A stretch of DNA of 64,000 nt, from positions 18,900 to 82,899 of the forward strand of contig NZ_NEJH01000016.1 in NCBI RefSeq assembly GCF_002113025.1. The letters run 5' to 3'. The notes below the pieces were generated by a model. It ran no database searches. It was not told the origin of the DNA and saw only the letters and a list, made by a program, of their open reading frames with translations. The position numbers and the translations under genes were made by a program. Origin of the DNA: Pseudomonas sp. B28(2017). Its GTDB lineage: Bacteria > Pseudomonadota > Gammaproteobacteria > Pseudomonadales > Pseudomonadaceae. This document shows positions 34,229-43,975 of this stretch, in pieces; position 1 is the stretch's first letter, and every line of letters begins with the position of its first letter.

Positions 34229-35719
34229 ATGAGCAACGTTGAAATCCTGCCCCAGGTTGCTGCATTCCTCGAACGTCGCCACGGCTGCTTCATCGATGGC
34301 CAGTGGGTGTTTGCCGAGGGCGGCAGCATCGCCGTGGTCAACCCGGCCACCGGGCAAACCCTGTGCGAAACCCTGGATGCGCCACTGGAAATCGTCGAAC
34401 GCGCCGTGCAGTCGTCGCACAAGGCCTTCAAGTCTGGCGTGTGGTCGAGCCTGCGTCCGGCGGACCGTGAACGCATCCTGCTGAACTTCACCCGTCTTGT
34501 CGAAGAGCACGCCGAAGAGCTGGCCCAGCTGGAAACCCTGAGCCAGGGCAAGTCGATCAACATGGCCCGCGCGCTGGACCTGAATGCTACCGTGGAATTC
34601 ATGCGCTACATGTCCGGCTGGGCGACCAAGATCGAAGGGCAGACCTTCGACGTGTCGATCCCGTTGCCGCCCGGAGCCAGGTTCACCGCGTTCACCAAGC
34701 GTGAGCCGGTGGGTGTGGTGGTCGGCATCGTGCCGTGGAACTTCCCGCTGCTGATCGCGGCCTGGAAGCTGATGCCAGCCCTGGCCACCGGTTGCACAGT
34801 GATCATCAAACCGGCGATGGAAACCCCGTTGACCGCCATGCGCCTGGCCGAACTGGCGCTGGAAGCGGGCATCCCGGCCGGCGTATTCAACGTGGTCACC
34901 GGCGGTGGCGCCTCGGTCGGTGGCGTGCTGACCTCGCATCCGCTGGTGAGCAAAGTGTCGTTCACCGGTTCCACAGCCGTGGGCAAGAGCGTTGGCGTGG
35001 CATGCATGGAAAACATGACTCGCTTCTCCCTGGAACTGGGTGGCAAGAACCCGATGATCGTGCTCGCCGATGCCGACATCGAAAAAGCCGTGCAAGGCGC
35101 GATCCTCGGTGGCTTGCTGAACAACGGCCAGGTCTGCGCAGCGGCCTCGCGTTTCTATGTGCACCATTCGATCCATGACCAGTTTGTCGAAGCCCTGGCC
35201 GCCGCCGTCTCGGCGATGCCGATTGGCGCGGGCATGAACGGCGACGCGGCGATCAACCCGCTGGTGTCGCGCAAGCAACAACAAAGCGTACTCAAGCACA
35301 TCGAACTGGCGCGCAAGGAAGGTGCACGGGTGGTGACGGGCGGTGAGTTGCTGCAAGGCGACGGTTTCTTCGTGCAGCCGACCATTCTGGCGGACATCGA
35401 CCACAGCATGGCCGTGGCCCGCGAAGAAGTATTCGGCCCGGTGCTGGGCGTGATGCCGTTCGACGACGAAGACGCCGTGATCGAACTGGCCAACGACAAC
35501 CGCTACGGCCTGGCCGCCAGCCTGTGGACCAACGACCTGAGCAAGGCCATGAACCTGGTGCCCCGCATCGAGGCCGGCACCGTCTGGGTCAATGCCCACG
35601 TGTTGCTCGACCCGGCGATGCCGTTCGGCGGTGTCAAGCAATCGGGCATGGGTCGCGAGTTCGGCCGTGCGGTGATCGAGGCTTATACCGAGCTCAAGTC
35701 GGTGTGCATCGCGCATTGA
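34229..35719 (+). CDS. feaB: Phenylacetaldehyde-type aldehyde dehydrogenase
   Basis: 496 residues, full-length NAD-dependent ALDH. Motifs: PWNFPLLIAAWKLMPALATG, SFTGSTAVGKS, catalytic Glu in LELGGKNP, catalytic Cys in NNGQVCAAASRF, and EEVFGPVLGV. The N-terminal half (GWATKIEGQTFDVSIPLPPGARFTAFTKREP) matches the FeaB/StyD phenylacetaldehyde dehydrogenase group. It would oxidise arylacetaldehydes from amine dehydrogenase to arylacetic acids, such as phenylacetate or indole-3-acetate. Confidence 0.9.
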   Translation: MSNVEILPQVAAFLERRHGCFIDGQWVFAEGGSIAVVNPATGQTLCETLDAPLEIVERAVQSSHKAFKSGVWSSLRPADRERILLNFTRLVEEHAEELAQLETLSQGKSINMARALDLNATVEFMRYMSGWATKIEGQTFDVSIPLPPGARFTAFTKREPVGVVVGIVPWNFPLLIAAWKLMPALATGCTVIIKPAMETPLTAMRLAELALEAGIPAGVFNVVTGGGASVGGVLTSHPLVSKVSFTGSTAVGKSVGVACMENMTRFSLELGGKNPMIVLADADIEKAVQGAILGGLLNNGQVCAAASRFYVHHSIHDQFVEALAAAVSAMPIGAGMNGDAAINPLVSRKQQQSVLKHIELARKEGARVVTGGELLQGDGFFVQPTILADIDHSMAVAREEVFGPVLGVMPFDDEDAVIELANDNRYGLAASLWTNDLSKAMNLVPRIEAGTVWVNAHVLLDPAMPFGGVKQSGMGREFGRAVIEAYTELKSVCIAH

Positions 35720-35749
35720 TGTAGCGACCGCCTGCCGCGTGATCGGGCA

Positions 35750-38131
35750 TCACGCAGCAGGCGGTTTCGCCAGTTCAATGCCAGCGGCACCCAGCCGCTT
35801 GAGAATTTCAAACAGCAGCTCGCTCTTGATCGCGCCGACCGTGCGTGGGCTGCCGACATAGCCGGTGATGGTCAACGTGATGCCTTCAGGTTTCAGCTGA
35901 CTGAAGCGCAAAAATGGCACCGGTTTATCCAGAATGGATTCGTGTTCGGTGAAGGTGTCGTACAGCAGGTTTTGTACTTGCTCAGGGTCGATGTCCAGCG
36001 GGAACATCAGTTCGAGTATCACCACGCCCTGGGCGCTGCCGCCGAGGGTGACGTTGCGCAGGTTCTGCGAAATCAGGTGCGAGTTGGGCACGATCATGAT
36101 CGAGCGGTCGGCGAGTTGTATTTCCGTGGCCCGCACATTGATTCGTCGTATATCGCCTTCGACGCCACTGATGCTGATCAGGTCGCCGACCTTCACCGGG
36201 CGCTCGGTCAGCAGGATAAGGCCGGAGATGAAATTCTTCACGATCTCCTGAAGGCCAAAGCCGATACCCACTGACAGGGCGCTGACGATCCAGGCCAGGT
36301 TGGTCCACTTGATCCCCAGCGACGCCAGCGTGAGCAGGACGACGGATACGTAACCGATGTTGGCGAACAGGGTGCTGAGCGAGGCGCACATGCCCGGGTC
36401 CATCTCGGTTTTCGGCAGGAACTCACTATCCAGCCAGCGACGCAGGGTGCGAATCAGGTAGACACCGATCATCAGTGTCAGCAGGGCATGCATCAAATTG
36501 TCCGGGACGATGTTCAGCTTGCGCAGCCCTTCACCGCCGAGTACGGCCACAGTGCCTGTAACCAGTTGCCCGAGTGTCGTACCGATCCCGCCGACAAACA
36601 GCGCAATGAGGCCAATCAGTATCAGGATGGCGCGGCCGGCCCCGGATAACAGGGTGCAGATCTGCTCCAGGCGCGGATTGCCGATGCCCAGCAGCTGTTT
36701 GATGGTCCTGCCGGTGGGTTGCCGGGGTGAAAAAAGGTAATCGCAGGTGTCCTGATACACCTGTGTGAGCAGGTAGAAACCGGCGAAGATGATGAATATC
36801 CAGACCAGTTCATAGGTGATGAACCGGGCCATCGTCACGTAGCCGATCACCAGGGCGAACAGGGACACCACCACGGCTGCGCCGGTAAAAGCATAAATCA
36901 GGCCGGCAGAGGTTCTGACGCCTTCGGGGGCTTCTCCGGCAACGATCAGGTCTCTGCGGGTCTTGCTGACGCGCAACAGGAGCGCACCGATCACCAGGGC
37001 CGCGACCAACGCCACGATGCCCCGCCCGAGCAACACCACTTCGGTGCTCATGCCGGTGACATTACTCATCTGCACCAGGGTCACCAGCACCAGCAGCAGG
37101 CTTGCCAGCAGCTTCGGATAGGGCGCCATCGCCAGTGCCACCGGATCGGCAATATCGGGCAGGCGCCATGAGGGATGTTTGGTTGACAGCAGTGCGCGGC
37201 TCAATCCGGTGATCAGCACGCAGGTATAGGCCAGCTTTTCCAGATACTGCGCCAGGTCGTTCAGCAGTGGGGTGTAGGGCAGTTGCCGGGTCCCGGCAAA
37301 GTGCAGCAATTGCAGGGCGATGCCGGCGGTCAGCACCGTCGCCAGTACCGACGCCAAGGCAAGGGAGCTGCGCCGTAACCGGCCTTCAGGCATTCGATGG
37401 ATGCACAGCCACGCCAGACCCCGCCCGGCGAACCGTCGCCCTACGGTCCAGATGGCCAGGGCCAGTATCAGCAGGGCGGCGGTGATCCCGCGTTGTCCGG
37501 GTTGCCAGGCCACCCGGTGCGTGGCCTCGAGTTGCTCGATGAGGGCACCGAAACGCTGGCGGTCATCTGCCGGAAGATTGAACAAAGGCGACCAGAAAGC
37601 CGGGTTCAGGATACTGGTGGTCTGCTGGGTTACTTCAGCTTCCAGCAGGCTGCGGCGAATACTGGCTATCTGGGTGATCAGCTCGGCGGCACTTTTTTTC
37701 AGCGCTTCCAGGGTTTTGAGTTGGCTATCGATTCTGTTTTTCTGTTCGCCGAGGGTATCTCGCTGGGTGGTAATGGCAGACGTCACCTGTGCGTTCTCGG
37801 CGAGGGGCACTGGCCCCAGCACGTTGAGTTGCGCCTGCAACTGCGCCTGCCCGGGCAGCAGCGATGCGGACAGATTATCAATATCCTGGATGAGTACTTG
37901 CACCTGGTCCTGTGCGCTTTCCAGTTGGGTGTAATTGGTGGCCAGGGAAACCTGTTGCTTGAGACTGTTCAACTGGTTTTGCAGCCCCAGCAGATCGTTG
38001 TCGGGGATGCTGATGATCGGGGGTGTGGCGGCGGGGGCAAGGGTATCGGCCATGGGGGTCGCCAACAGCCAGCCCGGGCTTGCCGCCAGAAGCGCGAAGG
38101 CGACGCAGATCATTGACTTCAATACATTGCA
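35750..38131 (-). CDS. DUF3772 mechanosensitive channel (MscS family)
   Basis: 793 residues from the ATG at 38131 (frame open to 38161). After the signal peptide comes a periplasmic coiled-coil region (DUF3772, residues about 40-180), then about ten membrane segments and the C-terminal MscS core: pore helix LSVGIGFGLQEIVKNFISGLILL, beta domain VGDLISISGVEGDIRRINVRATEI. Large MscS/MscK-type channels release solutes on hypo-osmotic shock. It is convergent with the aldehyde dehydrogenase gene. Confidence 0.9.
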   Translation of the reverse strand, partial: CNVLKSMICVAFALLAASPGWLLATPMADTLAPAATPPIISIPDNDLLGLQNQLNSLKQQVSLATNYTQLESAQDQVQVLIQDIDNLSASLLPGQAQLQAQLNVLGPVPLAENAQVTSAITTQRDTLGEQKNRIDSQLKTLEALKKSAAELITQIASIRRSLLEAEVTQQTTSILNPAFWSPLFNLPADDRQRFGALIEQLEATHRVAWQPGQRGITAALLILALAIWTVGRRFAGRGLAWLCIHRMPEGRLRRSSLALASVLATVLTAGIALQLLHFAGTRQLPYTPLLNDLAQYLEKLAYTCVLITGLSRALLSTKHPSWRLPDIADPVALAMAPYPKLLASLLLVLVTLVQMSNVTGMSTEVVLLGRGIVALVAALVIGALLLRVSKTRRDLIVAGEAPEGVRTSAGLIYAFTGAAVVVSLFALVIGYVTMARFITYELVWIFIIFAGFYLLTQVYQDTCDYLFSPRQPTGRTIKQLLGIGNPRLEQICTLLSGAGRAILILIGLIALFVGGIGTTLGQLVTGTVAVLGGEGLRKLNIVPDNLMHALLTLMIGVYLIRTLRRWLDSEFLPKTEMDPGMCASLSTLFANIGYVSVVLLTLASLGIKWTNLAWIVSALSVGIGFGLQEIVKNFISGLILLTERPVKVGDLISISGVEGDIRRINVRATEIQLADRSIMIVPNSHLISQNLRNVTLGGSAQGVVILELMFPLDIDPEQVQNLLYDTFTEHESILDKPVPFLRFSQLKPEGITLTITGYVGSPRTVGAIKSELLFEILKRLGAAGIELAKPPAA

Positions 38132-38242
38132 CATCGGCGTGCTCGACGGGTTGTTAGTCACTTAGCCAATGAGGTTAGGCCATGACACGCACCCTTGAGC
38201 GATGTTTTGTCGCAAGTGGCCCTGGAGGACTTCGCTCAGGCG

Positions 38243-39673
38243 TTACTCATGCTGTTGCCGCGCCGGGAAAAACAGCTCGAAGCAGGTGATGCCGTTGGCA
38301 CTGCTGACATGGCAGGCACCGTTGTGCAGTTGCATGATCGTCGCCACGATCGACAGGCCCAGGCCATTGGATTGGGAGGAGCGTTCGCGGGATTCATCGA
38401 CCCGGTAGAAGCGTTCGAACAGCCGTGGCAGATGGTGGGGCGCGATGGTCGGGCCGTGGTTGCGCACTTGCACCTGGATGCCGTCGGCAGTCGGGTTGGC
38501 GTGGATGCACAGCTCGGAATGCGGGGCGCCGTACTTGATGGCGTTGGCGCACAGGTTGGCCAGGGCACGGCGCAGCAACATGGGCTCGGCCCAGATCAAG
38601 CCGCTGCCCTGGGCATTGATGCAGATGCCAACGTCGCCCGCCGGGCCTTCGAAGTAATCGGCCATGCGTTGCATTTCGTCGGCGGCATCCAGCTCCTGAC
38701 GCTGGCGCAAGGCACTGCGCGGATCAGTGCGGGCCAGAAACAGCATGTTGTCGAGCATGCGCGCCAGGCGTTCAAGCTCTTCGACGTTCGAGGCCAACAG
38801 CTGCTGATAGGCGTCGGTGCTGCGGTTCTGCTGCAAGGCCACCTGGGTTTCGCCCAGCAGGTTGTTGATCGGTGTGCGCAGTTCGTGGGCCATGTCGGTC
38901 GATACCTGGCCCAGTTGAATGAAACCTTTGTCCAGCCGGTCGAGCATGGCGTTGAAGGCGTCTATCATCGGCAACAGTTCCAGTGGCGCACCCTGGCTGT
39001 CGAGGCGTTCGTTGAGGTTGCCGACGTCGATGCTCTGGGTGTGACGGGCCAGGCGCCGCACGGGCAACAGGCCGCGATGCACCAGCACATAACCGGACAG
39101 CGACAGCAGAATCGCCGCGACGCTGGCGAACAGGTACACATTGAAGCGGTAGTCGGCGAGCACGGCGGTGCGTTCGGTCATCAAGCGCCCGGTCACCACT
39201 TGCAGGCTGCCCAGATCACCCGAGTCGATGGTCGCTGCCAGGGCGGAAAACGGCACGCCATTGACGTTGGGCAAATGCTGCACGTCGTTCAGGGTCAGGC
39301 GATGATCCATCGCCACCGGGGTCAGCACCGGCATTTTCAGGTTGCCCGGGTTGACTACCAGCAACGGCGGTTGGCCAGGGGTGCCGATGGTCAGCAGGGC
39401 CTCGCGGTTGCCCATCATGTTCTGGAACAGCGCCGGCTTGGCCTTGATCAGGTCCAGGGTATTGCTGTCGTTGAGGAAGGTACGCAACTGGTCGATGCGG
39501 GTGATCAGGGCAATGTCGTCGCGACGGATCAACTCGCGCTCCAGGTCGCGGTACAGCGCGACACCCAGCAGCGCCAGCGAGACAAACGCCAGCAGGGCAA
39601 ACACCAACGCCAGACGCAGGGTCAGGGAGTGGCTGAGACGGGAGGCGGATTGCAGCGGTGTCATCGCATTCAT
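38243..39673 (-). CDS. Heavy-metal-type sensor histidine kinase
   Basis: 476 residues: membrane segment about 17-37, periplasmic sensor domain, second membrane segment (VYLFASVAAILLSLSGYVLVH), HAMP, HisKA with His in STDMAHELRTPINNLLGE, and HATPase_c (ALANLCANAIKYG, SNGLGLSIVATIMQLH). It matches CusS/CopS-like heavy metal sensors. It lies 8 bases downstream of its response regulator gene. Confidence 0.9.
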   Translation of the reverse strand: MNAMTPLQSASRLSHSLTLRLALVFALLAFVSLALLGVALYRDLERELIRRDDIALITRIDQLRTFLNDSNTLDLIKAKPALFQNMMGNREALLTIGTPGQPPLLVVNPGNLKMPVLTPVAMDHRLTLNDVQHLPNVNGVPFSALAATIDSGDLGSLQVVTGRLMTERTAVLADYRFNVYLFASVAAILLSLSGYVLVHRGLLPVRRLARHTQSIDVGNLNERLDSQGAPLELLPMIDAFNAMLDRLDKGFIQLGQVSTDMAHELRTPINNLLGETQVALQQNRSTDAYQQLLASNVEELERLARMLDNMLFLARTDPRSALRQRQELDAADEMQRMADYFEGPAGDVGICINAQGSGLIWAEPMLLRRALANLCANAIKYGAPHSELCIHANPTADGIQVQVRNHGPTIAPHHLPRLFERFYRVDESRERSSQSNGLGLSIVATIMQLHNGACHVSSANGITCFELFFPARQQHE

Positions 39674-39681
39674 GGGGGCGT

Positions 39682-40353
39682 TCAGGGTTGAGTGTCGAAG
39701 CGGTAGCCGATGCCGCGCACGCTGTGGATCAACTTGAGCGGGAACGGATCATCGATTTTCAGGCGCAGGCGGCGCACCGCGACATCGACGACATTGGTGT
39801 CGCTGTCGAAATTCATGTCCCAGACCCGCGAGGCGATCATCGAGCGTGACAGCACTTCGCCCTGATGGGTGGCGAACAGGTGCAGCAGGGCAAATTCCTT
39901 GTTGGTCAGGGTAATGCGATTGCCGGCGCGGCTGACGCGACGCTTGAGCACGTCGATCTGCAGGTCGTCGACGTGCAGGTGTTCTTCTTCCCGGGTAGGG
40001 CCGCGCCGGGTCAGGGTGCGCAGGCGTGCCACCAGTTCGGCGAAGGAAAAAGGTTTGATCAGGTAATCGTCGGCGCCCAGCTCGAGGCCTTTGATGCGGT
40101 CGGCGATGTCATCCCGGGCGGTGAGGAACAACACCGGTGTGTCGGCTTCCTTGCGCAAACGGCGCAGGACTTCCCAGCCATCCATCTTCGGCATCATGAC
40201 GTCCAGCACGATCACATCGAAATCGTGTTCCAGGGCCAGGTGCAAGCCATCGACGCCGTCCCGCGCCAGGCTCACGGTGTATCCGAGTTCCTGCAGGCCG
40301 TTGAGCAGGTAATTGCCGGCCTTGGGTTCGTCTTCGACTACGAGGATGTTCAT
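39682..40353 (-). CDS. Heavy-metal-type response regulator (OmpR family)
   Basis: 223 residues: receiver with DE pair, phospho-Asp in VIVLDVMMPKMDGWEVL, Lys in YLIKPFSFAEL, and a winged-helix output domain (VLSRSMIASRVWDMNFDSDTNVVDVAVRRLRLKID, ending IHSVRGIGYRFD). It belongs to the CopR/CusR/CzcR group. It shares the strand with a DUF2790 gene 84 bases upstream and the kinase gene downstream. Confidence 0.92.
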   Translation of the reverse strand: MNILVVEDEPKAGNYLLNGLQELGYTVSLARDGVDGLHLALEHDFDVIVLDVMMPKMDGWEVLRRLRKEADTPVLFLTARDDIADRIKGLELGADDYLIKPFSFAELVARLRTLTRRGPTREEEHLHVDDLQIDVLKRRVSRAGNRITLTNKEFALLHLFATHQGEVLSRSMIASRVWDMNFDSDTNVVDVAVRRLRLKIDDPFPLKLIHSVRGIGYRFDTQP

Positions 40354-40437
40354 GAAAGTCTGCCTGATTCGGTCGGGCTACAGGGGCAAGCCAGTGGCGC
40401 AAGTGTAGCCCGATCAATCGTCAATACAGGCATCCGA

Positions 40438-40695
40438 TCAGTTCTCACCAATGCAACCCACGCCCTGGACCCGATAGTCCAGCTGGTGCTCGCGACCCTG
40501 GTGGTCGAGGTAGTTGAACTGCGCCGGCACGATGCCGCACTTGCCGGAAAGGTCGGTCATGGACAGCACTTTGGCCACATCCACGTCCACGTAAAAGCCG
40601 TCCTTGTCGTGGATGACGGGTGAAGCGGATGGAGTTGCGGCAAACGCCGAGCCGGTGGCGAGCAGGGCGGCAAAACCAAGGATCAACATTTTCAT
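40438..40695 (-). CDS. DUF2790 small periplasmic protein
   Basis: 85 residues: signal peptide (SAFA-ATP), then a DUF2790 domain with IHDKDGFYVDVDVAKVLSMTD and two cysteines (Cys in GKCGIV and GVGCIG). Such proteins are common in Pseudomonas, often near metal regulators; the function is unknown. A cop-like box lies about 100 bases upstream of the start. Confidence 0.85.
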   Translation of the reverse strand: MKMLILGFAALLATGSAFAATPSASPVIHDKDGFYVDVDVAKVLSMTDLSGKCGIVPAQFNYLDHQGREHQLDYRVQGVGCIGEN

Positions 40696-40793
40696 GACGA
40701 ATCTCTCTCTACAAGGGCAGGGTGGCTGCCGGTGGTTGGCCTGACAGTGAGTTCAGGTTAACGAGGCGATCCGGACAGCCGACCAACAGCTTG

Positions 40794-40810
40794 ATGACAA
40801 AGTTGTAATG
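40794..40810 (-). promoter_or_regulatory. Cop-like operator for the metal-type regulator
   Basis: On the minus strand the site reads CATTACAACTTTGTCAT, a near-palindrome with half-sites TTACA and TGTCA spaced like known CopR/CusR boxes. It lies about 100 bases before the DUF2790 start and upstream of the regulator operon, which fits autoregulation. Confidence 0.6.
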
Positions 40811-40963
40811 AAACGCCGGTTTGAACACCGCGCCCCCTGTAGGAGCGCTTTAAAACGGATCAACCCGCGGATCCATGGCCTAAGCTTGTTCGCAGGCCCA
40901 TGCCCATCGAGCACCTCGATGGGCAAACGGCACCTATAAAAACAATGCAATCAGGAGATGCCC

Positions 40964-41929
40964 ATGTCCGCTTTGATCCGTCGTTTCAGTCGCAGCATGG
41001 CCGCTGGTTTGACCGCTGCCATGCTTGTCGCACCAGCCTTCGCGCTGGATACCGTGAAATTCATGGCCCCGGGCTCGGTGGGCGGTGGTTACGACCAGAC
41101 CGCCAGGGTATTGGGCAAGGCCATGATCGAAGCCAACACGGCCAAGGCCGTGACCTTCGAGAACAAGGGCGGGGCGGGCGGGACCCTGGGGCTGGCGCAG
41201 TTTGCCAACAGCACCAAGGGTGACCCGAACGCATTGCTGGTGGTCGGCGCGATCATGGTCGCGGGCATCGAACAGAACAAACCGCAGATCAGCCTGAAGG
41301 ATGTGACGCCGATTGCGCGTCTGTTTACCGAATACAACGTGATTGCCGTGCGCAAGGACTCGCCCTACAAGACCCTCGATGACCTGATCAAGGACTTCAA
41401 GGAAAAGCCCACCGGCGTCACCTTTGGCGGTGGTTCCAAGGGGTCGATCGACCACATCGGCATCGCCGAACTGGCGGGCAAACTGGATGTCCCGGTCAAC
41501 AAGGTCAATTACATCGCCACCGGCGGCGGGGGTGAAATCGTGGCCCAGACCCTGGGCGGCCAGATCAAGGTGCTCACTGGGGGCTACGCCGAACTGGGTC
41601 AATACATCAAGGCCGGCCAGATCCGGGTGCTGGCCATCGGTGCGCCCGAGCGTGTCCCGGGGATCGATGCGCCAACCCTCAAGGAAAGTGGCTACGACGT
41701 GATCATCGGCAATTGGCGCGGTGTCTACGGTGCTGCGAACCTCACAGCCGAGCAGCGTAAAGAAGTGACCGACGCGGTCGTGGCCGCCAGCAAAAGCAAA
41801 GTCTGGCAAGACAACATCAAAACCAATGCCTGGACCGAGAGCGTGTTGACCGGTGATGACTTCGGCAAATTCGTCGACGACGAGCACGTGCGTCTGCGGG
41901 CGATGCTGGTCAAGGTCGGGCTGCTTTGA
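40964..41929 (+). CDS. tctC: Tripartite tricarboxylate transporter substrate-binding protein
   Basis: 321 residues from the ATG at 40964; AGGAG lies 7 bases before it, while the upstream in-frame ATG at 40958 almost touches the AGGAG. Signal peptide to about residue 27 (AFALDTVKF), then a TctC/Bug fold with FMAPGSVGGGYDQTAR and GSKGSIDHIGIAELAGKL. It binds a carboxylate, perhaps citrate, in the periplasm. It starts the tctCBA operon. Confidence 0.93.
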   Translation: MSALIRRFSRSMAAGLTAAMLVAPAFALDTVKFMAPGSVGGGYDQTARVLGKAMIEANTAKAVTFENKGGAGGTLGLAQFANSTKGDPNALLVVGAIMVAGIEQNKPQISLKDVTPIARLFTEYNVIAVRKDSPYKTLDDLIKDFKEKPTGVTFGGGSKGSIDHIGIAELAGKLDVPVNKVNYIATGGGGEIVAQTLGGQIKVLTGGYAELGQYIKAGQIRVLAIGAPERVPGIDAPTLKESGYDVIIGNWRGVYGAANLTAEQRKEVTDAVVAASKSKVWQDNIKTNAWTESVLTGDDFGKFVDDEHVRLRAMLVKVGLL

Positions 41930-41930
41930 G

Positions 41931-42413
41931 ATGGCCGGGTCACGCGCAATCGTACCGACGCAATTGGCGATCGGCCTTGGACTGATCGCCCTTGGCGCCT
42001 TGCTGGCCGTGGGGGCCAACCGCTTTCCAGCTGAGATGGGCTTCGTGATTCTGCCGGCTTACGTCTACCCCTGGATCGTCGCCGGGTTTCTCGGCGTGGT
42101 GGGCCTGTTGCTGAGTTATCAGGCGCTCACCGGCGGTTTTCGCGAACTGGAGAGCGGCAATGGTGCGATCCCTGGCGGCAAATCCGGCGCCGCCTGGGTC
42201 ACTGGAGGGTTGGTGGGGGTGGCGGTGCTGATCAACCTCATTGGTTTTGTGCTGGCCGCCGGGTTGCTGTTCGCCTGTTCGGCGCGGGGGTTTGGTAGCC
42301 GTCATCCGCTGCGGGACCTGGCCATAGGCATTGCCTTGACCCTGCCGATCTACTGGCTGTTCAACGCCGGGCTCGGGGTTTCCCTGCCATCGCTGATCAA
42401 CATGTGGATGTGA
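41931..42413 (+). CDS. tctB: Tripartite tricarboxylate transporter small membrane subunit
   Basis: 160 residues from the ATG at 41931, one base after the tctC stop. Four membrane segments (for example LGLIALGALLAVGANRFP and GVAVLINLIGFVLAAGLLFAC) fit TctB. It is a small partner of the TctA channel. Confidence 0.9.
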   Translation: MAGSRAIVPTQLAIGLGLIALGALLAVGANRFPAEMGFVILPAYVYPWIVAGFLGVVGLLLSYQALTGGFRELESGNGAIPGGKSGAAWVTGGLVGVAVLINLIGFVLAAGLLFACSARGFGSRHPLRDLAIGIALTLPIYWLFNAGLGVSLPSLINMWM

Positions 42414-42429
42414 GGGGGAGATCGACACC

Positions 42430-43938
42430 GTGGACATTCTTTCAAGCCTGATGATGGGGTTTTCAGCGGCGCTGACACCGATCAACCTGATGTGGGGTTT
42501 CATCGGCTGCCTGCTCGGCACCGCCATCGGCGTGTTGCCGGGGATCGGTCCGGCGCTGACGGTGGCACTGCTGTTGCCGATCACCGCCAAGGTCGACCCC
42601 ACTGGCGCGCTGATCATGTTCGCCGGTATCTATTACGGCGCACAGTTCGGTGGCTCCACCACCTCGATCCTGCTCAACACCCCCGGTGAATCGTCTTCCA
42701 TGGTCACGGCCCTGGAAGGGAACCTGATGGCGCGCAACGGTCGGGCCGGACCTGCACTGGCAACGGCGGCGATAGGCTCATTCGTCGCCGGCACCATCGC
42801 CACGATTTTGCTGACGCTGTTTGCACCCATCGTCGCCAGGCTGGCCCTGAATTTCGGCCCGACCGAATACTTCGCGATCCTGGTGCTCTCGTTCACCACC
42901 GTGTCGGCGGTGCTTGGCGCTTCCATGCTCCGAGGGTTTGCTTCGCTCGGCGTCGGGCTGACCATCGGACTGATCGGCCTGGACTCGACCTCGGGCATTG
43001 CCCGATACACCCTCGGCGTGCCCGAACTGGTCGACGGTATCGAAGTGGTGCTGGTGGCGGTCGGGTTGTTCGCGGTTGGCGAGGCCTTGTACAGCCTGCT
43101 CTATCAAGGGGAATCAAACGAAGGACGGCATCGCCTGACCTCATTGTGGATGACCCGCGCGGACTGGAAACGCTCGGTGCCGGCGTGGCTTCGGGGCACG
43201 CTGATCGGTTTTCCGTTTGGTTCGATTCCGGCCGGTGGCGCCGAGATTCCAACCTTTTTGTCCTATTCCACCGAGCGCAAGCTCAGCCGATACCCCAAGG
43301 AGTTTTCCGCCAACAAGGGCGAGGGTGCCATCGAAGGTGTCGCCGGTCCCGAAGCGGCCAACAATGCCAGTGCGACCGGGTCCCTGGTGCCGTTGCTGAC
43401 TCTGGGCATCCCGACCTCTGCTACCGCGGCGATCCTGCTGGCCGCGTTCCAGAACTACAACCTGCAACCGGGGCCGATGCTGTTCGAAACCTCCGCCGAC
43501 CTGGTCTGGACGCTGGTGGCCTCGCTGTATATCGGCAACGTGATCCTGCTGGTGTTGAACCTGCCGCTGGTGGGGCTGTGGGTCAGACTGCTGCAAATCC
43601 CCCGGCCGTACCTGAACGCAGGCATCCTCGTATTCGCCACCATCGGCGTGTATGGCATGCGCCACTCATCTTTCGACCTGATTCTGATGTTGGCGATTGG
43701 CTGGGGCGGAGTGCTGATGCGGCGGTTCGACTTCCCTGTCGCTCCGGTGATCGTCGGCATGCTGCTGGGGCCGATGGCCGAGAAACAACTGCGTAACGCC
43801 TTGTCCATCGGCCAGGGCGACTGGATGGTGTTCGTCACGCAACCGATCTCGGCGTTCTTCCTCGCCCTGACGCTGCTGGTGCTGGTGGTGCCCTATGTGT
43901 TGCATAAACGCGGCATCAAGTTGCATGAGGATGATTGA
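42430..43938 (+). CDS. tctA: Tripartite tricarboxylate transporter large membrane subunit
   Basis: 502 residues from a GTG at 42430. About twelve membrane segments and the TctA signatures GCLLGTAIGVLPGIGPALTVALLLP, GGSTTSILLNTPGESSSMVTALEG and EFSANKGEGAIEGVAGPEAANNA. It is the ion-coupled carrier of the system. A half REP (43944-43967) follows. Confidence 0.95.
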   Translation: MDILSSLMMGFSAALTPINLMWGFIGCLLGTAIGVLPGIGPALTVALLLPITAKVDPTGALIMFAGIYYGAQFGGSTTSILLNTPGESSSMVTALEGNLMARNGRAGPALATAAIGSFVAGTIATILLTLFAPIVARLALNFGPTEYFAILVLSFTTVSAVLGASMLRGFASLGVGLTIGLIGLDSTSGIARYTLGVPELVDGIEVVLVAVGLFAVGEALYSLLYQGESNEGRHRLTSLWMTRADWKRSVPAWLRGTLIGFPFGSIPAGGAEIPTFLSYSTERKLSRYPKEFSANKGEGAIEGVAGPEAANNASATGSLVPLLTLGIPTSATAAILLAAFQNYNLQPGPMLFETSADLVWTLVASLYIGNVILLVLNLPLVGLWVRLLQIPRPYLNAGILVFATIGVYGMRHSSFDLILMLAIGWGGVLMRRFDFPVAPVIVGMLLGPMAEKQLRNALSIGQGDWMVFVTQPISAFFLALTLLVLVVPYVLHKRGIKLHEDD

Positions 43939-43975
43939 TTCCTGTGGGAGCAAGCCCGCTCCCACATCAGGTTTC

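Noticed and set aside
40964..43938. TctDE regulation of tctCBA by the adjacent two-component system
   Set aside because: The regulator and kinase are of heavy-metal type, and the operon shares no obvious site with them.
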